A DNA stretch of 64,000 bases from assembly GCF_003350535.1 (NCBI RefSeq), contig NZ_QQBB01000004.1:355384-419383 (forward strand), read 5' to 3'. Origin of the DNA: Microvirga subterranea. GTDB lineage: Bacteria; Pseudomonadota; Alphaproteobacteria; Rhizobiales; Beijerinckiaceae. Of the stretch, positions 50,967-62,841 are shown in pieces. Every line of letters begins with the position of its first letter. Positions within the stretch are counted from its first letter, which is position 1. The translations under genes and the position numbers were made by a program. Below the pieces are notes generated by a model, which did no database searches, was not told the origin of the DNA, and saw nothing but the letters and a program-made list of their open reading frames with translations.

Positions 50967-51254
50967 ATGTCCGCGACCATGACCACCCGCACCACCGCCC
51001 GCCAGCACCTCGCCGTCCGGCGGGATCGCTCCCTCCTGCAGCGGATCGTCGAGGTTGTCGCCCGGGAATTCCGCGTCCGTCGCGACATGCGGGCGCTGGG
51101 TTCCCTCGACGACGCGGCCCTGCACGACATCGGCCTGACCCGCGGCAGCATGGAGGGCGCCCTCCGCTATGGCCGGTCCGTCGAGCAGCTTCGCCCGGCC
51201 GTCGACGAGGCCGCCTCGGCACCCCTGCCCCGCTCCCTGGTCGAGTGGCGGTGA
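50967..51254 (+). CDS. DUF1127 protein
   Basis: The 95-residue protein has the DUF1127 helix in its central part (RDMRALGSLDDAALHDIGLTRGSM), where Leu-x2-Leu-x-Asp-x2-Leu-xDIGLxR is diagnostic. Basic N-terminal residues precede it. Small DUF1127 proteins of Rhizobiales bind RNA and tune phosphate and central metabolism in Agrobacterium; this longer version may differ. ATG 50967 follows GGAGAGATCC. Confidence 0.88.
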   Translation: MSATMTTRTTARQHLAVRRDRSLLQRIVEVVAREFRVRRDMRALGSLDDAALHDIGLTRGSMEGALRYGRSVEQLRPAVDEAASAPLPRSLVEWR

Positions 51255-51277
51255 CGCCCTTGCGTCCGGCCTGCGCC

Positions 51278-52159
51278 TCAGGGCGCGAAGACCGTGACCG
51301 CGCAGGGCTTGATCGAGAAATGTGCCGGCGTCTGCGTGACGATCTCGCCATCGGCGTTGACGGAGCGCGGACGCCGGGTGCGGATGTCGAATTCCTTGGC
51401 GCGCACCGCGCGCACCTCGTCCCAGGCGCCGTGCTCGCCATACCGGAAGGATTTCGCCATCAGGGCGAGCTTCCAGGCCTTTTCCAGCTCGAGGCTGTAG
51501 AGGTCGAGGTGCTGGTCGTCGATAGCGGCATTCTTCTCGACCGCGTTGCCGCCGCCGTAGAAGCGCCCGTTGCCGACCGCGACCTGCAGCGTCCTCACCT
51601 GCACCGACTCCGTCTCGCTCGTGATGGTGGCGCTGAAGGGACGCGCCTGCATCAGCACCTTGACGGCCACCAGCGCATAGCCCAGGCGCCCCCAGCGGCG
51701 CTTGATGTCGCGCGTGAGCTTCTGCGCCAGCTCCGCCGAGAGGCCGATGCTCGCCACGTTGAAGAAGGGCTCGCCATTGACGAGGCCGAGGTCGATCCTG
51801 CGCGTCTTCCCCGCCGCGATGATGTCGGCCGCGCCGTCGAGGTCGAACGGGATATCCAGGGTGCGGGCGAGGTCGTTCGCCGTGCCGAGCGGCAGGATGC
51901 CGAGCGGCAGTCCCGCCTCGATTACCCCGAGCGCCGCCGCGTTGATGGTGCCGTCCCCGCCGCCCACGACCACGCAATTGACCTTGTGGGCATGCTTCAC
52001 GATCAGCGGCGACAGGTCCTCCCGCCGGCCGCATTCCACGTGGAACGGCTCGATGTCGTGCGCCTTCAGGCGCTCGATGGCGGTCTTGCACTGGGCTTCG
52101 CCGCTGCGGCTCTTGGAATTGACGATGAGAAGGGCGCGGCGCTGCATGGGTGATGACAT
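51278..52159 (-). CDS. diacylglycerol kinase family lipid kinase
   Basis: The 293-residue protein has VVVGGGDGTINAAALGVIEAG (near residue 68, nucleotide-binding GGDGT) and PLGILPLGTANDLARTLDI, typical of the DgkB/YegS fold. It phosphorylates a lipid alcohol, probably diacylglycerol or a sphingoid base. The start MSSPMQRRALLIVN at 52159 is preferred over an extension lacking family features. Convergent with the DUF1127 gene and divergent from gshB. Confidence 0.9.
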   Translation of the reverse strand: MSSPMQRRALLIVNSKSRSGEAQCKTAIERLKAHDIEPFHVECGRREDLSPLIVKHAHKVNCVVVGGGDGTINAAALGVIEAGLPLGILPLGTANDLARTLDIPFDLDGAADIIAAGKTRRIDLGLVNGEPFFNVASIGLSAELAQKLTRDIKRRWGRLGYALVAVKVLMQARPFSATITSETESVQVRTLQVAVGNGRFYGGGNAVEKNAAIDDQHLDLYSLELEKAWKLALMAKSFRYGEHGAWDEVRAVRAKEFDIRTRRPRSVNADGEIVTQTPAHFSIKPCAVTVFAP

Positions 52160-52311
52160 GTGGATGGTGAAGCCTGACGGCAAGGTGGCGGAACCCCGAA
52201 GCGGGGCAGGAAACAACGCGGGCCCGTACCTTTTCGTTCACCGGGCATGACTGCCCTGTTGCCAAGGGCCGATTTCGGGCCAATAACCGCCGTTCCCATG
52301 GAGGCACACGC

Positions 52312-53256
52312 ATGACCCTCACCGTCGCGGTCCAGATGGACCACATCCGAACCATCAAGATCGCGGGCGATACGGGCTTCGGGTTGATGCTCGAGGCGCA
52401 GCGGCGCGGCCACCGCCTCCTGCACTACACCCCGGACCGCCTGTCCATGCGCGACGGCGCCGTGACCGCGATGGCCGAACCCGTCGAGGTGCGCGACGTG
52501 GAGGGCGACCACTACACGCTGGGCGAGGCCCAGCGCGTGGATCTCTCGGGCGTCGACGTGGTGCTCATGCGCCAGGACCCGCCCTTCGACCTCGCCTACA
52601 TCACGGCGACCCACATGCTGGAGCGGATCCACCCGAAGACGCTGGTGGTCAACGATCCCGCCCATGTGCGCAACGCGCCGGAAAAGCTCTTCGTGACGCA
52701 TTTCCCGCATCTCATGCCCACGACCCTGATCTCCCGCGACAAGGAGGAGATCGAGGAGTTCCGGCGCGAGCACGGGGACGTGGTGATGAAGCCGCTCTAC
52801 GGCCATGGCGGCGCGAGCGTGTTCAAGATCGGCCGCGAGGACCCGAATTTCGGCTCGCTCTACGATCTCTTCGCCGCGACCTTCCGCGAGCCCTGGGTGA
52901 TCCAGAAGTTCCTGCCGAAGGTGACGGAGGGCGACAAGCGCATCATCCTCATCGACGGCGAGGCGGCGGGCGCCGTCAACCGTGTGCCGGCCGCGAACGA
53001 CATCCGCTCCAACATGGTGCGCGGCGGCGCCGCGAAACCCACGGACCTGAGCCCGCGCGAGCGCGAGATCTGCGAGACCATCGGGCCGGACCTGAAGCGC
53101 ATGGGCCTGATCCTCGTGGGCATCGACGTGATCGACGGCAACCTCACCGAGATCAACGTCACCGCCCCCACGGGCCTGCGCGCGATCAAGCGCCTCGGCG
53201 GCCCCGACCTCACCGGCACGGTGTGGGACGTAATCGAGGGGAAGGTGAAGGGGTAG
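52312..53256 (+). CDS. gshB: glutathione synthetase
   Basis: The 314-residue ATP-grasp enzyme has [28 protein letters not shown] at the start, [15 protein letters not shown], and [21 protein letters not shown] with the metal-binding Glu/Asn. It adds glycine to gamma-glutamylcysteine. A strong ribosome site GGAGGCACACGC precedes ATG 52312. In related genomes it follows yraN, from which it is separated here by three inserted genes. Confidence 0.96.
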   Translation: MTLTVAVQMDHIRTIKIAGDTGFGLMLEAQRRGHRLLHYTPDRLSMRDGAVTAMAEPVEVRDVEGDHYTLGEAQRVDLSGVDVVLMRQDPPFDLAYITATHMLERIHPKTLVVNDPAHVRNAPEKLFVTHFPHLMPTTLISRDKEEIEEFRREHGDVVMKPLYGHGGASVFKIGREDPNFGSLYDLFAATFREPWVIQKFLPKVTEGDKRIILIDGEAAGAVNRVPAANDIRSNMVRGGAAKPTDLSPREREICETIGPDLKRMGLILVGIDVIDGNLTEINVTAPTGLRAIKRLGGPDLTGTVWDVIEGKVKG

Positions 53257-53322
53257 GAGAGACGCAGGCGCCGGACGTCATCGCTCCAAAGCCCTCATGC
53301 CGAGCGGTTGCTCCACCATAGC

Positions 53323-53420
53323 CTCACCCTGAGGAGCGAAGCGTCTCGAAGGGCGAGGCGTCTCCAGCGACCACTGGAACCATCCTTCGAGACGCCGCTG
53401 ACGCGGCTCCTCAGGATGAG
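53323..53420. repeat. CTCATCCTGAGGAGC-type palindromic repeat, copy 1
   Basis: Outer arms CTCACCCTGAGGAGC (53323-53337) and GCTCCTCAGGATGAG (53406-53420) pair with one mismatch. Inner GTCTCGAAGG and CCTTCGAGAC also pair. It lies between the convergent gshB and hemW genes. A longer copy is at 55612-55787. Confidence 0.8.
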
Positions 53421-53442
53421 GGTTGAGGATGAGGCCAAGACC

Positions 53443-54603
53443 TTACGCCGCCAGCTCCGCGATCACCGCATTGAGCACCGGAAAGCCCTTCGGGGTCACG
53501 GCGAGCCGCGCGCCGTCCGTGCGGATCAGGCCTTCCTCTTCGAGCGTCCGCAGCCTGCGCGCGTTGAGCTCGCGTCCCGTGAAGGCCGTGAAGCGGCGCG
53601 GGTCGATGCCTTCCTTCAGGCGAAGCCCCATGAGCAGGAATTCGTCGCCCTCGGCTTCCGAGGTGAGGATCTCCTCCTCGATGACGCCGTGGCCCTCGCG
53701 CTCCACCTGTCCGAGCCAGGTCTCGGGGTGCTTCTCGGTGGCGGTGGCGAGCCGCGCATTGCCGGTGACGAGACGCCCATGGGCGCCCGGGCCGATGCCG
53801 GCATATTCGCCGTAGCGCCAGTAGACGAGGTTGTGACGCGATTCCGCGCCGGGCCGGGCGTGATTCGAGATCTCGTACGCCGGCAGCCCCTGCGCCTCGC
53901 AGACCTCCTGCGTGACGTCGTAGAGGGCCCGGCCCGTCTCCTCGTCGGGAATCGTGATCTTGCCGGCATCGTAGAGGCGTTGGAACCAGGTGCCGGGCTC
54001 GATGGTGAGCTGGTAGAGCGACAGGTGCTCGACCGCATGGCCGATGGCCTGCTTCAGCTCCGCGCGCCAGTCCTCGGGCGTCTGGTTCGGACGGGCATAG
54101 ATCAGGTCGAAGGAATAGCGCTCGAAGATCGAGGCCGCGATCTTCACGGCAGCAAGAGCTTCCTCGACCGAATGCATGCGGCCGAGCCGGCGCAGGTCCG
54201 GATCGTTGAGCGCCTGTACGCCCAGCGACACCCGGTTGATGCCCGCATGACGATAGCCGCGGAAGCGCTCGGCCTCGACGCTGGTGGGATTGGCCTCAAG
54301 CGTCACCTCCGCGCCCGGATCGACGCTCCAGGCCCCACCGATGGCGTCGAGGATCGCGCCCACCGTCTCAGGCTTCATCAGTGAGGGCGTGCCGCCGCCG
54401 AAGAAGATGCTGGTCACCGTCCGGCCCGGGATGCGAGCCGCCGTGTGGGCGATCTCCCGCCGAAAGGCCGCGAGGAACCGCTCCTGGTCCACCGGCTGAT
54501 GGCGGACATGGCTGTTGAAGTCGCAATAGGGACATTTGGAGGCGCAGAAGGGCCAGTGGACGTAGACGCCGAAGCCCGCATCGCGCGTCGGATGCTCGAT
54601 CAT
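53443..54603 (-). CDS. hemW: radical SAM heme chaperone HemW
   Basis: The 386-residue protein has the radical SAM cluster motif CASKCPYCDFNSH (C-x3-C-x2-C, near residues 18-26), IFFGGGTPSLM, and the HemN-like C-terminal domain. The added Cys that coproporphyrinogen oxidase HemN needs is absent from the N-terminal strand, so heme trafficking (HemW) is favoured. It is convergent with gshB. In this order it often follows rdgB directly; here two plus-strand genes intervene. Confidence 0.93.
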   Translation of the reverse strand: MIEHPTRDAGFGVYVHWPFCASKCPYCDFNSHVRHQPVDQERFLAAFRREIAHTAARIPGRTVTSIFFGGGTPSLMKPETVGAILDAIGGAWSVDPGAEVTLEANPTSVEAERFRGYRHAGINRVSLGVQALNDPDLRRLGRMHSVEEALAAVKIAASIFERYSFDLIYARPNQTPEDWRAELKQAIGHAVEHLSLYQLTIEPGTWFQRLYDAGKITIPDEETGRALYDVTQEVCEAQGLPAYEISNHARPGAESRHNLVYWRYGEYAGIGPGAHGRLVTGNARLATATEKHPETWLGQVEREGHGVIEEEILTSEAEGDEFLLMGLRLKEGIDPRRFTAFTGRELNARRLRTLEEEGLIRTDGARLAVTPKGFPVLNAVIAELAA

Positions 54604-54671
54604 AGGCCGTATATGGCAGTTCCGACCCGAAACGTCACCCGCCCCCTTGCCGCATTCGGCCAGCCCCTCTT

Positions 54672-54767
54672 GTCATTCCCGGCTCGAGCGAAATGAAGGG
54701 GCAAGGAATCCATAGCGCCGGGCGGGAGAGTGGATCCCCTTCCGCGCTGACGCGCCCCGGAGGTGAC
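54672..54767. repeat. GTCATTCCC-type palindromic repeat
   Basis: Begins GTCATTCCCGGC, contains AAGGGGCAAGGAATCCAT facing GTGGATCCCCTTCC, and ends CCGGAGGTGAC. It resembles 25543-25650 more than the 140-bp copies. It lies in the divergent gap between hemW and the TetR gene. Confidence 0.6.
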
Positions 54768-54884
54768 AACAACCAGCCCTTCCCGAACCTCTTTCCCCGC
54801 CCGATGTTCATGGTCTAAGGGCTTCCGGCTGGCCTGCCCGGTACAGCCGGTCTAGAGTCGGGCCCAGGAAAGACAGGTACCATC

Positions 54885-55556
54885 ATGCGTCACTGGCGTG
54901 CCCCGTTCGACCGGCAGGGCTACCACCACGGCAACCTCAAGGAAGCCCTCATCGAGGCGGCGCAGCGCTTCATCGCCGAACGGGGCCTCGGGGGGTTCAC
55001 CCTGGCGGATGCCGCCAAGCTCGTGGGCGTGACGCCGGCGGCGCTCTACCGGCACTTCCGGGGCCGGGAGGCCCTGGTGGCCGAGGTGGCGTTCCGGGGC
55101 TTCACGGAACTCTCCAGCCGGCTCGGCCGCGCCCTCCAGAGCGACGGGACGCCTCTCGAACGCTTCACCCGGATGGGCGAGGCCTATCTGGCCTTCGCCG
55201 AGCAGGAGCCCGGCTTCTATGCGGCCATGTTCTCGGCGAAGCCTGTGGACGGGGAGGCCTGCGGGCCCAAAGGCAAGGCGGAGGCTAGCAAGACGGAAGA
55301 CGAGGCCAAGCCGGGCGGCAACGCCTTCGACTTCCTGGTCCATGCCCTGTCGGACACCTTCCCGGAGGGGTTCAAGGGCGTCGACGTGCGCTTCATCGCG
55401 ATCGAGGTCTGGGCGCTGTCCCACGGCATCGCCACCCTGGACGCCGCTGGCCAGCTCCCCAGGGGTCCTGGCCTGCCGGACAAGTACGAATTGCTGCGCG
55501 CCGGGGTCCTCGCCCTGGTGCACGGGGCCCTGCAGCGGGGCCGGTCGATCGGCTGA
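54885..55556 (+). CDS. TetR/AcrR-family transcriptional regulator
   Basis: The 223-residue protein has a TetR DNA-binding domain (ALIEAAQRFIAERGLGGFTLADAAKLVGVTPAALYRHFRGREALV) and a WHG-type C-terminal domain typical of Rhizobiales (GEAYLAFAEQEPGFYAAMF). Its ligand is unknown. An Ala/Lys/Glu-rich insert lies near residue 135. It stands alone; a palindrome TGTTA-GCAT-TAACA (55899-55912) before the next gene is a possible target. Confidence 0.9.
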   Translation: MRHWRAPFDRQGYHHGNLKEALIEAAQRFIAERGLGGFTLADAAKLVGVTPAALYRHFRGREALVAEVAFRGFTELSSRLGRALQSDGTPLERFTRMGEAYLAFAEQEPGFYAAMFSAKPVDGEACGPKGKAEASKTEDEAKPGGNAFDFLVHALSDTFPEGFKGVDVRFIAIEVWALSHGIATLDAAGQLPRGPGLPDKYELLRAGVLALVHGALQRGRSIG

Positions 55557-55611
55557 GCCTCCCGGGAGAACCGCGCTCCAGTGCCGGAGCGACCGTCGAT
55601 GCTCCACCCCT

Positions 55612-55787
55612 CCTCATCGTGAGGAGCCGCCAAAGCGGCGTCTCGAAACTTCATCCTGAGGAGCAGACGCTGCCTTCGTCTCGAAGGACGGTTCCAGCGC
55701 ACTCTGGAGACGCCTCGTCCTTCGAGACGGACCTGACGGTCCTCCTCAGGATGAGGCTGTAGGGATGTCTCGCTCCTCAGGGTGAGA
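55612..55787. repeat. CTCATCCTGAGGAGC-type palindromic repeat, long copy
   Basis: A 176-bp composite: several CTCATCCTGAGGAG arms alternate with CTTCGTCTCGAAGG and CGTCCTTCGAGACG, ending CTCCTCAGGGTGAG. It appears to be two overlapping units of the 53323-53420 family. It fills most of the gap between the TetR and DUF2852 genes; I see no coding frame in it. Confidence 0.8.
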
Positions 55788-55927
55788 ACTGCGGGATGGC
55801 CCTCTTCAAGAAATCCCCACCACGCCCGCCGGGAGAGCTCCCTGAAAAATCGCATCGCTCACTCTTGAAAGGGCCGTAAAGGCCACGCATGTAAATGTTG
55901 TTAGCATTAACATGGTAGGACCTCTCG

Positions 55928-56416
55928 ATGTCTGACTCTGCTTCAACCGCCTGGAACTCGGGCCCGCAATCGGGTCCGTGGAACAACGGCGCTCACCGCC
56001 GCTGCGGGCGTCCGCCCCGGCGCGCGTTGGAAATCGCCGGCATCGTCCTGGGCTTCATCTGGTTCTGGCCGCTCGCGCTGGCCTACGTGGTATGGAAAAT
56101 GATGGGTTATCCGAAATACGACGAGGCGAAAGCCTTCTTCCGCGAGAACCTCGGCCGCGTCGCCGACGACCTCTTCTCGGCTCGGCGCCCGGCAGCCGAC
56201 TTCGGCTTCGGCGGCGGAACCGGCAATGCCGCCTTCGAGGAGTACCGCCGCAGCGAGCTGCGCCGCCTCGAGGAAGAGCGCCGCAAGCTCGACGAGGAGG
56301 CTCGCGCCTTCCGCGACTTCGTCGAGGAGCTGAAGCGGGCGAAGGACCGCGAGGAGTTCGACGCCTTCATGGCCAAGCGTCGTAACGAGCGCAACAACGG
56401 CCCCACCGAGGTCTGA
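55928..56416 (+). CDS. DUF2852 protein
   Basis: The 162-residue protein has one transmembrane segment (IAGIVLGFIWFWPLALAYVVWKMMG, about 38-62) and a long charged coiled coil (YRRSELRRLEEERRKLDEEARAFRDFVEELKRAKDREEFDAFM). DUF2852 is confined mainly to Rhizobiales and has no known function. The PKYDEAKAFF stretch after the membrane segment is conserved. Upstream lies the palindrome TGTTA-GCAT-TAACA. A strong terminator follows. Confidence 0.88.
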   Translation: MSDSASTAWNSGPQSGPWNNGAHRRCGRPPRRALEIAGIVLGFIWFWPLALAYVVWKMMGYPKYDEAKAFFRENLGRVADDLFSARRPAADFGFGGGTGNAAFEEYRRSELRRLEEERRKLDEEARAFRDFVEELKRAKDREEFDAFMAKRRNERNNGPTEV

Positions 56417-56427
56417 CCTCGATCAGG

Positions 56428-56454
56428 CGGAGCGCCTCCGGGCGCTCCGTTTTT
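56428..56454 (+). terminator. intrinsic terminator after the DUF2852 gene
   Basis: A 9-bp stem CGGAGCGCC/GGCGCTCCG (56428-56436 with 56441-56449), a 4-nt loop and TTTTT. It lies between the convergent DUF2852 and rdgB genes. Confidence 0.9.
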
Positions 56455-56458
56455 CTTG

Positions 56459-57103
56459 TCAGATCCGGCGCAGGCAGCTGGCCGCGAGCCTCACGAAGGC
56501 GCGAGCCCGGTGCGAGAGCGCCTCGGGCTCGGGCTTCGACCAGTCGATCCCGTGCTTCTCCTCCGACGAGATCTCCCCGAAGGTCTTGTCCAACCCCTCC
56601 GGCTGGAACATCGGGTCGTAGCCGAAGCCCTGGGTTCCCCGCGGCGGCCAGACCACCTGACCGAAGACCCGTCCCTCGAACAGCTCCTCGTGCCCGTCCG
56701 GCCAGGCGATGACCAGGGCCGAGACGAAATGGGCCTTGCGGTTGCCTTCGGCCGTCACGCCCCGTTTCTGGAGCTCGCGCTCGACCCGCGCCATGGCGCC
56801 CGGAAAGTCCTTGTTCGGCCCCGCCCAGTTGGCCGTGAACAGGCCCGGTGCCCCATCGAGGGCATCGACGCAGAGGCCGGAATCGTCGGAGAGCGCCGGC
56901 AGGCCCGTGGCCTTGGCGGCTGCGTGGGCCTTGATGGCCGCGTTCTCCGAGAACATGTAGCCGTTCTCTTCGGGCACCGGGAGGCCGAGTTCGCCCGCCG
57001 ACACCGCCTCGACCCCGAAGGGGGCCAGCAGCTCCTGCATCTCGCGCAGCTTGCCGGGATTGTGGGTCGCGATGACCACCTTGCCGGTGAGATGACGGGG
57101 CAT
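56459..57103 (-). CDS. rdgB: XTP/dITP diphosphatase (RdgB/HAM1)
   Basis: The 214-residue protein starts [18 protein letters not shown] and has [17 protein letters not shown] and the closing [19 protein letters not shown] (SHRxxA). It hydrolyses non-canonical purine nucleotides such as dITP to keep them out of DNA. It starts two bases after the rph stop codon. Confidence 0.96.
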   Translation of the reverse strand: MPRHLTGKVVIATHNPGKLREMQELLAPFGVEAVSAGELGLPVPEENGYMFSENAAIKAHAAAKATGLPALSDDSGLCVDALDGAPGLFTANWAGPNKDFPGAMARVERELQKRGVTAEGNRKAHFVSALVIAWPDGHEELFEGRVFGQVVWPPRGTQGFGYDPMFQPEGLDKTFGEISSEEKHGIDWSKPEPEALSHRARAFVRLAASCLRRI

Positions 57104-57105
57104 GA

Positions 57106-57819
57106 TCAGGCCACGGCCTTCTTCTGGAGATCGACGAGCTGGGAGACGCCCGCCTTGGCGAGGCGCAGCAGGTTCAGGAACTCCTCCTCCGAGAAGGGCT
57201 TGCCTTCCGCGGTGCCCTGCACCTCGACGATGCCGCCGGAGCCGGTGATAACGAAGTTGGCGTCCGTCTCGGCGGCCGAATCCTCGGCGTAGTCCAGGTC
57301 GAGGACCGGCCTGCCCTGGTAGATGCCGCAGGACACGGCCGCGACGGGCTCGCGCAGCGGGTTGATCGAGATGATCGAGCGGCCCTGCATCCAGGCGAAG
57401 CAGTCGTGCAGCGCCACCCAGGCGCCCGTGATGGAGGCCGTGCGCGTGCCGCCGTCGGCCTGGATCACGTCGCAGTCGACGACGATCTGGCGCTCGCCCA
57501 TGGCCGGGAGGTTCACCACCGCGCGGAGCGAGCGGCCGATGAGGCGCTGGATTTCTTGGGTGCGGCCGGAAGGCTTGCCGGAATTGACCTCGCGCTTGGT
57601 GCGCTCATGGGTCGCGCGGGGCAGCATGGAGTATTCCGCCGTGACCCAGCCGCGGCCGGTGCCGCGCAGCCACGGCGGCCCCTTCTCCTCGAGCGAGGCG
57701 GTGCACAGGACCCGGGTGTTCCCGAAGGACACCATGCACGAGCCTTCCGCATAACGCGCGACGCCGCGCTCCAGGGTGACGGGGCGCAGCTCGTCCGGGG
57801 CGCGATTGGAAGGACGCAT
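57106..57819 (-). CDS. rph: ribonuclease PH
   Basis: The 237-residue phosphorolytic exoribonuclease: RTARDE-like start [36 protein letters not shown], and [26 protein letters not shown]. It trims tRNA 3' ends. It starts an operon with rdgB, divergent from hrcA, which is a conserved arrangement in Alphaproteobacteria. Confidence 0.97.
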   Translation of the reverse strand: MRPSNRAPDELRPVTLERGVARYAEGSCMVSFGNTRVLCTASLEEKGPPWLRGTGRGWVTAEYSMLPRATHERTKREVNSGKPSGRTQEIQRLIGRSLRAVVNLPAMGERQIVVDCDVIQADGGTRTASITGAWVALHDCFAWMQGRSIISINPLREPVAAVSCGIYQGRPVLDLDYAEDSAAETDANFVITGSGGIVEVQGTAEGKPFSEEEFLNLLRLAKAGVSQLVDLQKKAVA

Positions 57820-57964
57820 GGCAAATCTCTCCGTAAGCTCGAAATGTGGGAAGCGTCATACGCCCCCGGATCACGAAAGCAAGCGCAGGCTTGCCTAAAG
57901 CCCCCCGCATCCGCACATAATAGGGTCACAAAAGGCTCACCGACGAGGACCGAAGAACCGTCCG

Positions 57965-59056
57965 ATGCATATTCCGGGTTCACCTTCCAGCCTGTCAGAA
58001 ATTCGCGCCATCGCGGAGCTGAACGACCGCTCGCGCGAGATCTTCCGTCAGATCGTCGAGACTTATCTGATGACCGGCGAGCCCGTGGGCTCGCGCAATC
58101 TCTCGCGCCTCCTGCCGATGTCGCTCTCGCCGGCTTCGATCCGCAACGTCATGGCCGATCTCGAAGCTGCGGGCCTGATCTTCGCCCCGCATACGAGTGC
58201 CGGCCGCCTGCCGACCGAGACGGGCCTGCGCTTCTTCGTCGACGCGATGATGGAGATCGGCGACGTCACGTCCGAGGAGCGGGCGCGCATCGAGTCGCAG
58301 ATGCGGGCCGCGGCCTCGGGCCATACGCTCGAAACCGCCCTGACCGAGGCATCGACCCTGCTCTCCGGCGTCTCCCGTGGCGCCGGCGTGGTGGTGACCT
58401 CGAAATCCAATGCCCGCCTGAAGCACATCGAGTTCGTCCGGCTCGATCCGACCCGCGCGCTCGTCGTGCTGGTGTCGGAGGACGGGTCTGTGGAGAACCG
58501 CCTCCTCGAGCTGCCGCCGGGCCTGCCCGCGAGCGCTCTGGTCGAGGCCGGAAACTTCCTCAACGCCCGCATCCAGGGCCGGACCCTCGGCGACGTGCGT
58601 CAGGAGCTGGAGACCCGCCGCAACGACATGGAGCGCGAGCTCGACGCGATCACCGCGCGCCTCGTCGAGGCCGGGCTTGCGACCTCCGTCGGCAACGCGG
58701 CCTCGCGCCAGCTCATCGTGCGCGGCCAGGCCAACCTCCTCGACGACCTGAAGGCGGCCGAGGACCTGGAGCGGATCCGCCTGCTCTTCTCCGACCTCGA
58801 AACCCAGACCGACGTGATCGACCTTCTGAGCCGCGCCGAGGGCGGCGAGGGCGTGCGCATCTTCATCGGGTCGGAGAACAAGCTGTTCTCCCTGTCGGGC
58901 TCGTCGATGATCGCCGCTCCCTTCCGTGACGGCAGCCAGAAGATCGTCGGCGTGCTCGGGGTCATCGGCCCGACCCGGCTCAACTACGCCCGCATCGTCC
59001 CGATGGTGGACTACACCGCCAAGGTGATCTCGCGGATCCTGGAGCGGGGGCGCTAG
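57965..59056 (+). CDS. hrcA: heat-inducible transcription repressor HrcA
   Basis: The 363-residue protein has an N-terminal winged helix ([48 protein letters not shown]), a GAF-like dimerisation domain, and the end block [23 protein letters not shown]. HrcA binds CIRCE operators upstream of groESL and needs GroEL to fold. No CIRCE element is visible in this window, so its targets lie elsewhere. grpE, its usual partner downstream, is at 40304. Confidence 0.96.
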   Translation: MHIPGSPSSLSEIRAIAELNDRSREIFRQIVETYLMTGEPVGSRNLSRLLPMSLSPASIRNVMADLEAAGLIFAPHTSAGRLPTETGLRFFVDAMMEIGDVTSEERARIESQMRAAASGHTLETALTEASTLLSGVSRGAGVVVTSKSNARLKHIEFVRLDPTRALVVLVSEDGSVENRLLELPPGLPASALVEAGNFLNARIQGRTLGDVRQELETRRNDMERELDAITARLVEAGLATSVGNAASRQLIVRGQANLLDDLKAAEDLERIRLLFSDLETQTDVIDLLSRAEGGEGVRIFIGSENKLFSLSGSSMIAAPFRDGSQKIVGVLGVIGPTRLNYARIVPMVDYTAKVISRILERGR

Positions 59057-59328
59057 GCCGCCGCTCCGGCCGGGCGTCCATGCGCCCGGAACATGTGCCC
59101 GTCCCGTGCCCGCCGGTTGCGCCGCGGCTCGATCCTGTTATGCAGGCCTCATGGTTCAGGCCCCTGCCCTTTCGATGCCGTCGCGGATGACTCCGCCGTA
59201 GAGCCCCCGCGCTCCTGAATCGCCCCTTTCCGATTTCCAGTCCCGCGCCTGCACGGACCGGCCATGCGCCCGTCCGGCCGCGCCCGGGACCTTCTAGGCC
59301 CTTTGCAGGGCTCCTGAGATCTTTTCAC

Positions 59329-60807
59329 ATGACGCATCTTTCCCGCCTCAAGGCCGAATGGTTCCCGAACGTGCGCCGCGACCTCCTCTCCGGCACCGTG
59401 GTAGCCCTGGCGCTGATCCCCGAAGCCATCGCCTTCTCCATCATCGCCGGGGTCGACCCCAAGGTCGGTCTCTACGCCTCCTTCTGCATCGCGGTCGTGA
59501 CCGCCTTCGCGGGCGGGCGCCCGGCCATGATCTCCGCCGCCACCGGCGCCATGGCGCTGGTCATGGTCACGCTGGTGAAGGAGCACGGCTTGCAATACCT
59601 GCTCGCCGCCACCCTTCTGACGGGTCTGTTCCAGATCGTCGCTGGAGCCCTGCGCCTCGGCGACCTCATGCGATTCGTGTCACGCTCCGTGGTGACGGGC
59701 TTCGTGAACGCGCTCGCGATCCTGATCTTCATGGCGCAGCTGCCGGAATTCATCGGCCAGGGACCGCTCATGTACGGCATGGTGGCGGTGGGCCTCGCTA
59801 TCATCTACCTTCTGCCGCGCCTGACCAATGCGGTGCCCTCCGCGCTGGTGACCATCGTGCTGCTCACGGCCGTCTCGATCGCATTCGGCTTCGATCTGCG
59901 CACGGTCGGCGACATGGGCCAGCTGCCCAGCGACCTGCCCGCCTTCGCGCTGCCCGACGTGCCGCTGACCCTCGACACGCTCCGGATCATCCTGCCCTAC
60001 TCGCTCACCCTCGCCATGGTGGGGCTCCTCGAATCCCTCATGACGGCCGCGATCGTGGACGAGATGACGGACACGGACAGCTCGAAGAACCGGGAATGCG
60101 CCGGCCAGGGCATCGCCAACATCGTGGCGGGCTTCTTCGGCGGCATGGCGGGCTGCGCCATGATCGGCCAGTCGGTCATCAACGTCTCGTCGGGCGGGCG
60201 CGGGCGGCTTTCGACCCTCTGGGCGGGCGCCTTCCTGCTCTTCCTCATCCTCGTGCTCGATGACTGGGTGCGCCAGATCCCCATGGCGGCGCTCGTGGCC
60301 GTCATGATCATGGTGTCGATCAACACCTTCCAGTGGCGCTCGCTCCTGGCGCTCCGCACCAATCCGAAGAGCTCCAGCATCGTCATGATCGCGACCGTGG
60401 TCGTCGTGGTCTTCACCCACGACCTCGCCAAGGGCGTTCTCGTCGGCGTCATCCTCAGCGGCATCTTCTTCGCCCGCAAGGTGGCCAAGTTCTTCAGCGT
60501 GTCCTCCGGACGCGAAGGCGACGTGCGCACCTACACGGTGAGCGGCGAGATCTTCTTCGCCACGGCGGAAGCCTTCCATGGCGCCTTCGATTTCCGCGAG
60601 GAGGACCTCAGGGCGGTTGTGATCGAGGTCCGGAATTCCCATTTCTGGGACATCACGGGCGTCAACGCCCTCGACCGGGTGGTGCTGAAGTTCCGCCACC
60701 ACGGCATCCCGGTCGAGATCGTGGGCCTGAACGAGGCCAGCGCCACCCTGGTGGAGAAGCTCGGCACCCACCAGAAGGAGGGCGCCACGCTGGCCGCTGG
60801 ACACTGA
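59329..60807 (+). CDS. SulP-family anion transporter
   Basis: The 492-residue membrane protein has the SulP core ([33 protein letters not shown], about ten to twelve hydrophobic segments) and a C-terminal STAS domain from about 400 ([40 protein letters not shown]). It may carry sulfate, bicarbonate or another anion. It is somewhat short for the family. An inverted repeat (60836-60859) lies downstream; 272 bases upstream contain no gene. Confidence 0.9.
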   Translation: MTHLSRLKAEWFPNVRRDLLSGTVVALALIPEAIAFSIIAGVDPKVGLYASFCIAVVTAFAGGRPAMISAATGAMALVMVTLVKEHGLQYLLAATLLTGLFQIVAGALRLGDLMRFVSRSVVTGFVNALAILIFMAQLPEFIGQGPLMYGMVAVGLAIIYLLPRLTNAVPSALVTIVLLTAVSIAFGFDLRTVGDMGQLPSDLPAFALPDVPLTLDTLRIILPYSLTLAMVGLLESLMTAAIVDEMTDTDSSKNRECAGQGIANIVAGFFGGMAGCAMIGQSVINVSSGGRGRLSTLWAGAFLLFLILVLDDWVRQIPMAALVAVMIMVSINTFQWRSLLALRTNPKSSSIVMIATVVVVVFTHDLAKGVLVGVILSGIFFARKVAKFFSVSSGREGDVRTYTVSGEIFFATAEAFHGAFDFREEDLRAVVIEVRNSHFWDITGVNALDRVVLKFRHHGIPVEIVGLNEASATLVEKLGTHQKEGATLAAGH

Positions 60808-60835
60808 GGCTCCAGAACGGCCCCACGCCCGGCTT

Positions 60836-60859
60836 CGCCCCTCCCCTCGAGGAGGGGCG
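60836..60859. terminator. hairpin after the SulP gene
   Basis: CGCCCCTC (60836-60843) pairs with GAGGGGCG (60852-60859) around an 8-base loop that is partly self-complementary (CCTCGAGG). No T-tract follows, so it may be a repeat element or a factor-dependent end rather than an intrinsic terminator. Confidence 0.4.
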
Positions 60860-60944
60860 GTCAGCTCCCGCGCGGCACCGGCTCCCTTGGCTTTGAGGGG
60901 CCACCCTGCTATTGCGGCCTGAACATTCTTATATTTGCAAGATT

Positions 60945-62750
<1,806 letters not shown>

Positions 62751-62779
62751 GCGTCAAGTCTCCCGTCCAGTGAACTCCG

Positions 62780-62813
62780 ACGGCATGCCGGTCAGCACCG
62801 TGCATGCCGTTTT
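62780..62813 (+). terminator. intrinsic terminator after lepA
   Basis: ACGGCATGC (62780-62788) pairs with GCATGCCGT (62802-62810), with inner CGGT/ACCG extending the stem over a 4-nt loop with one bulge. A T-rich run, TTTTCGTTT, follows. Confidence 0.85.
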
Positions 62814-62841
62814 CGTTTCCGCTCCGCCGGGGAGCGCACCG

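Noticed and set aside
57820-57964. CIRCE operator upstream of hrcA
   Set aside because: No TTAGCACTC-N9-GAGTGCTAA or close variant is present here or before grpE or dnaK.
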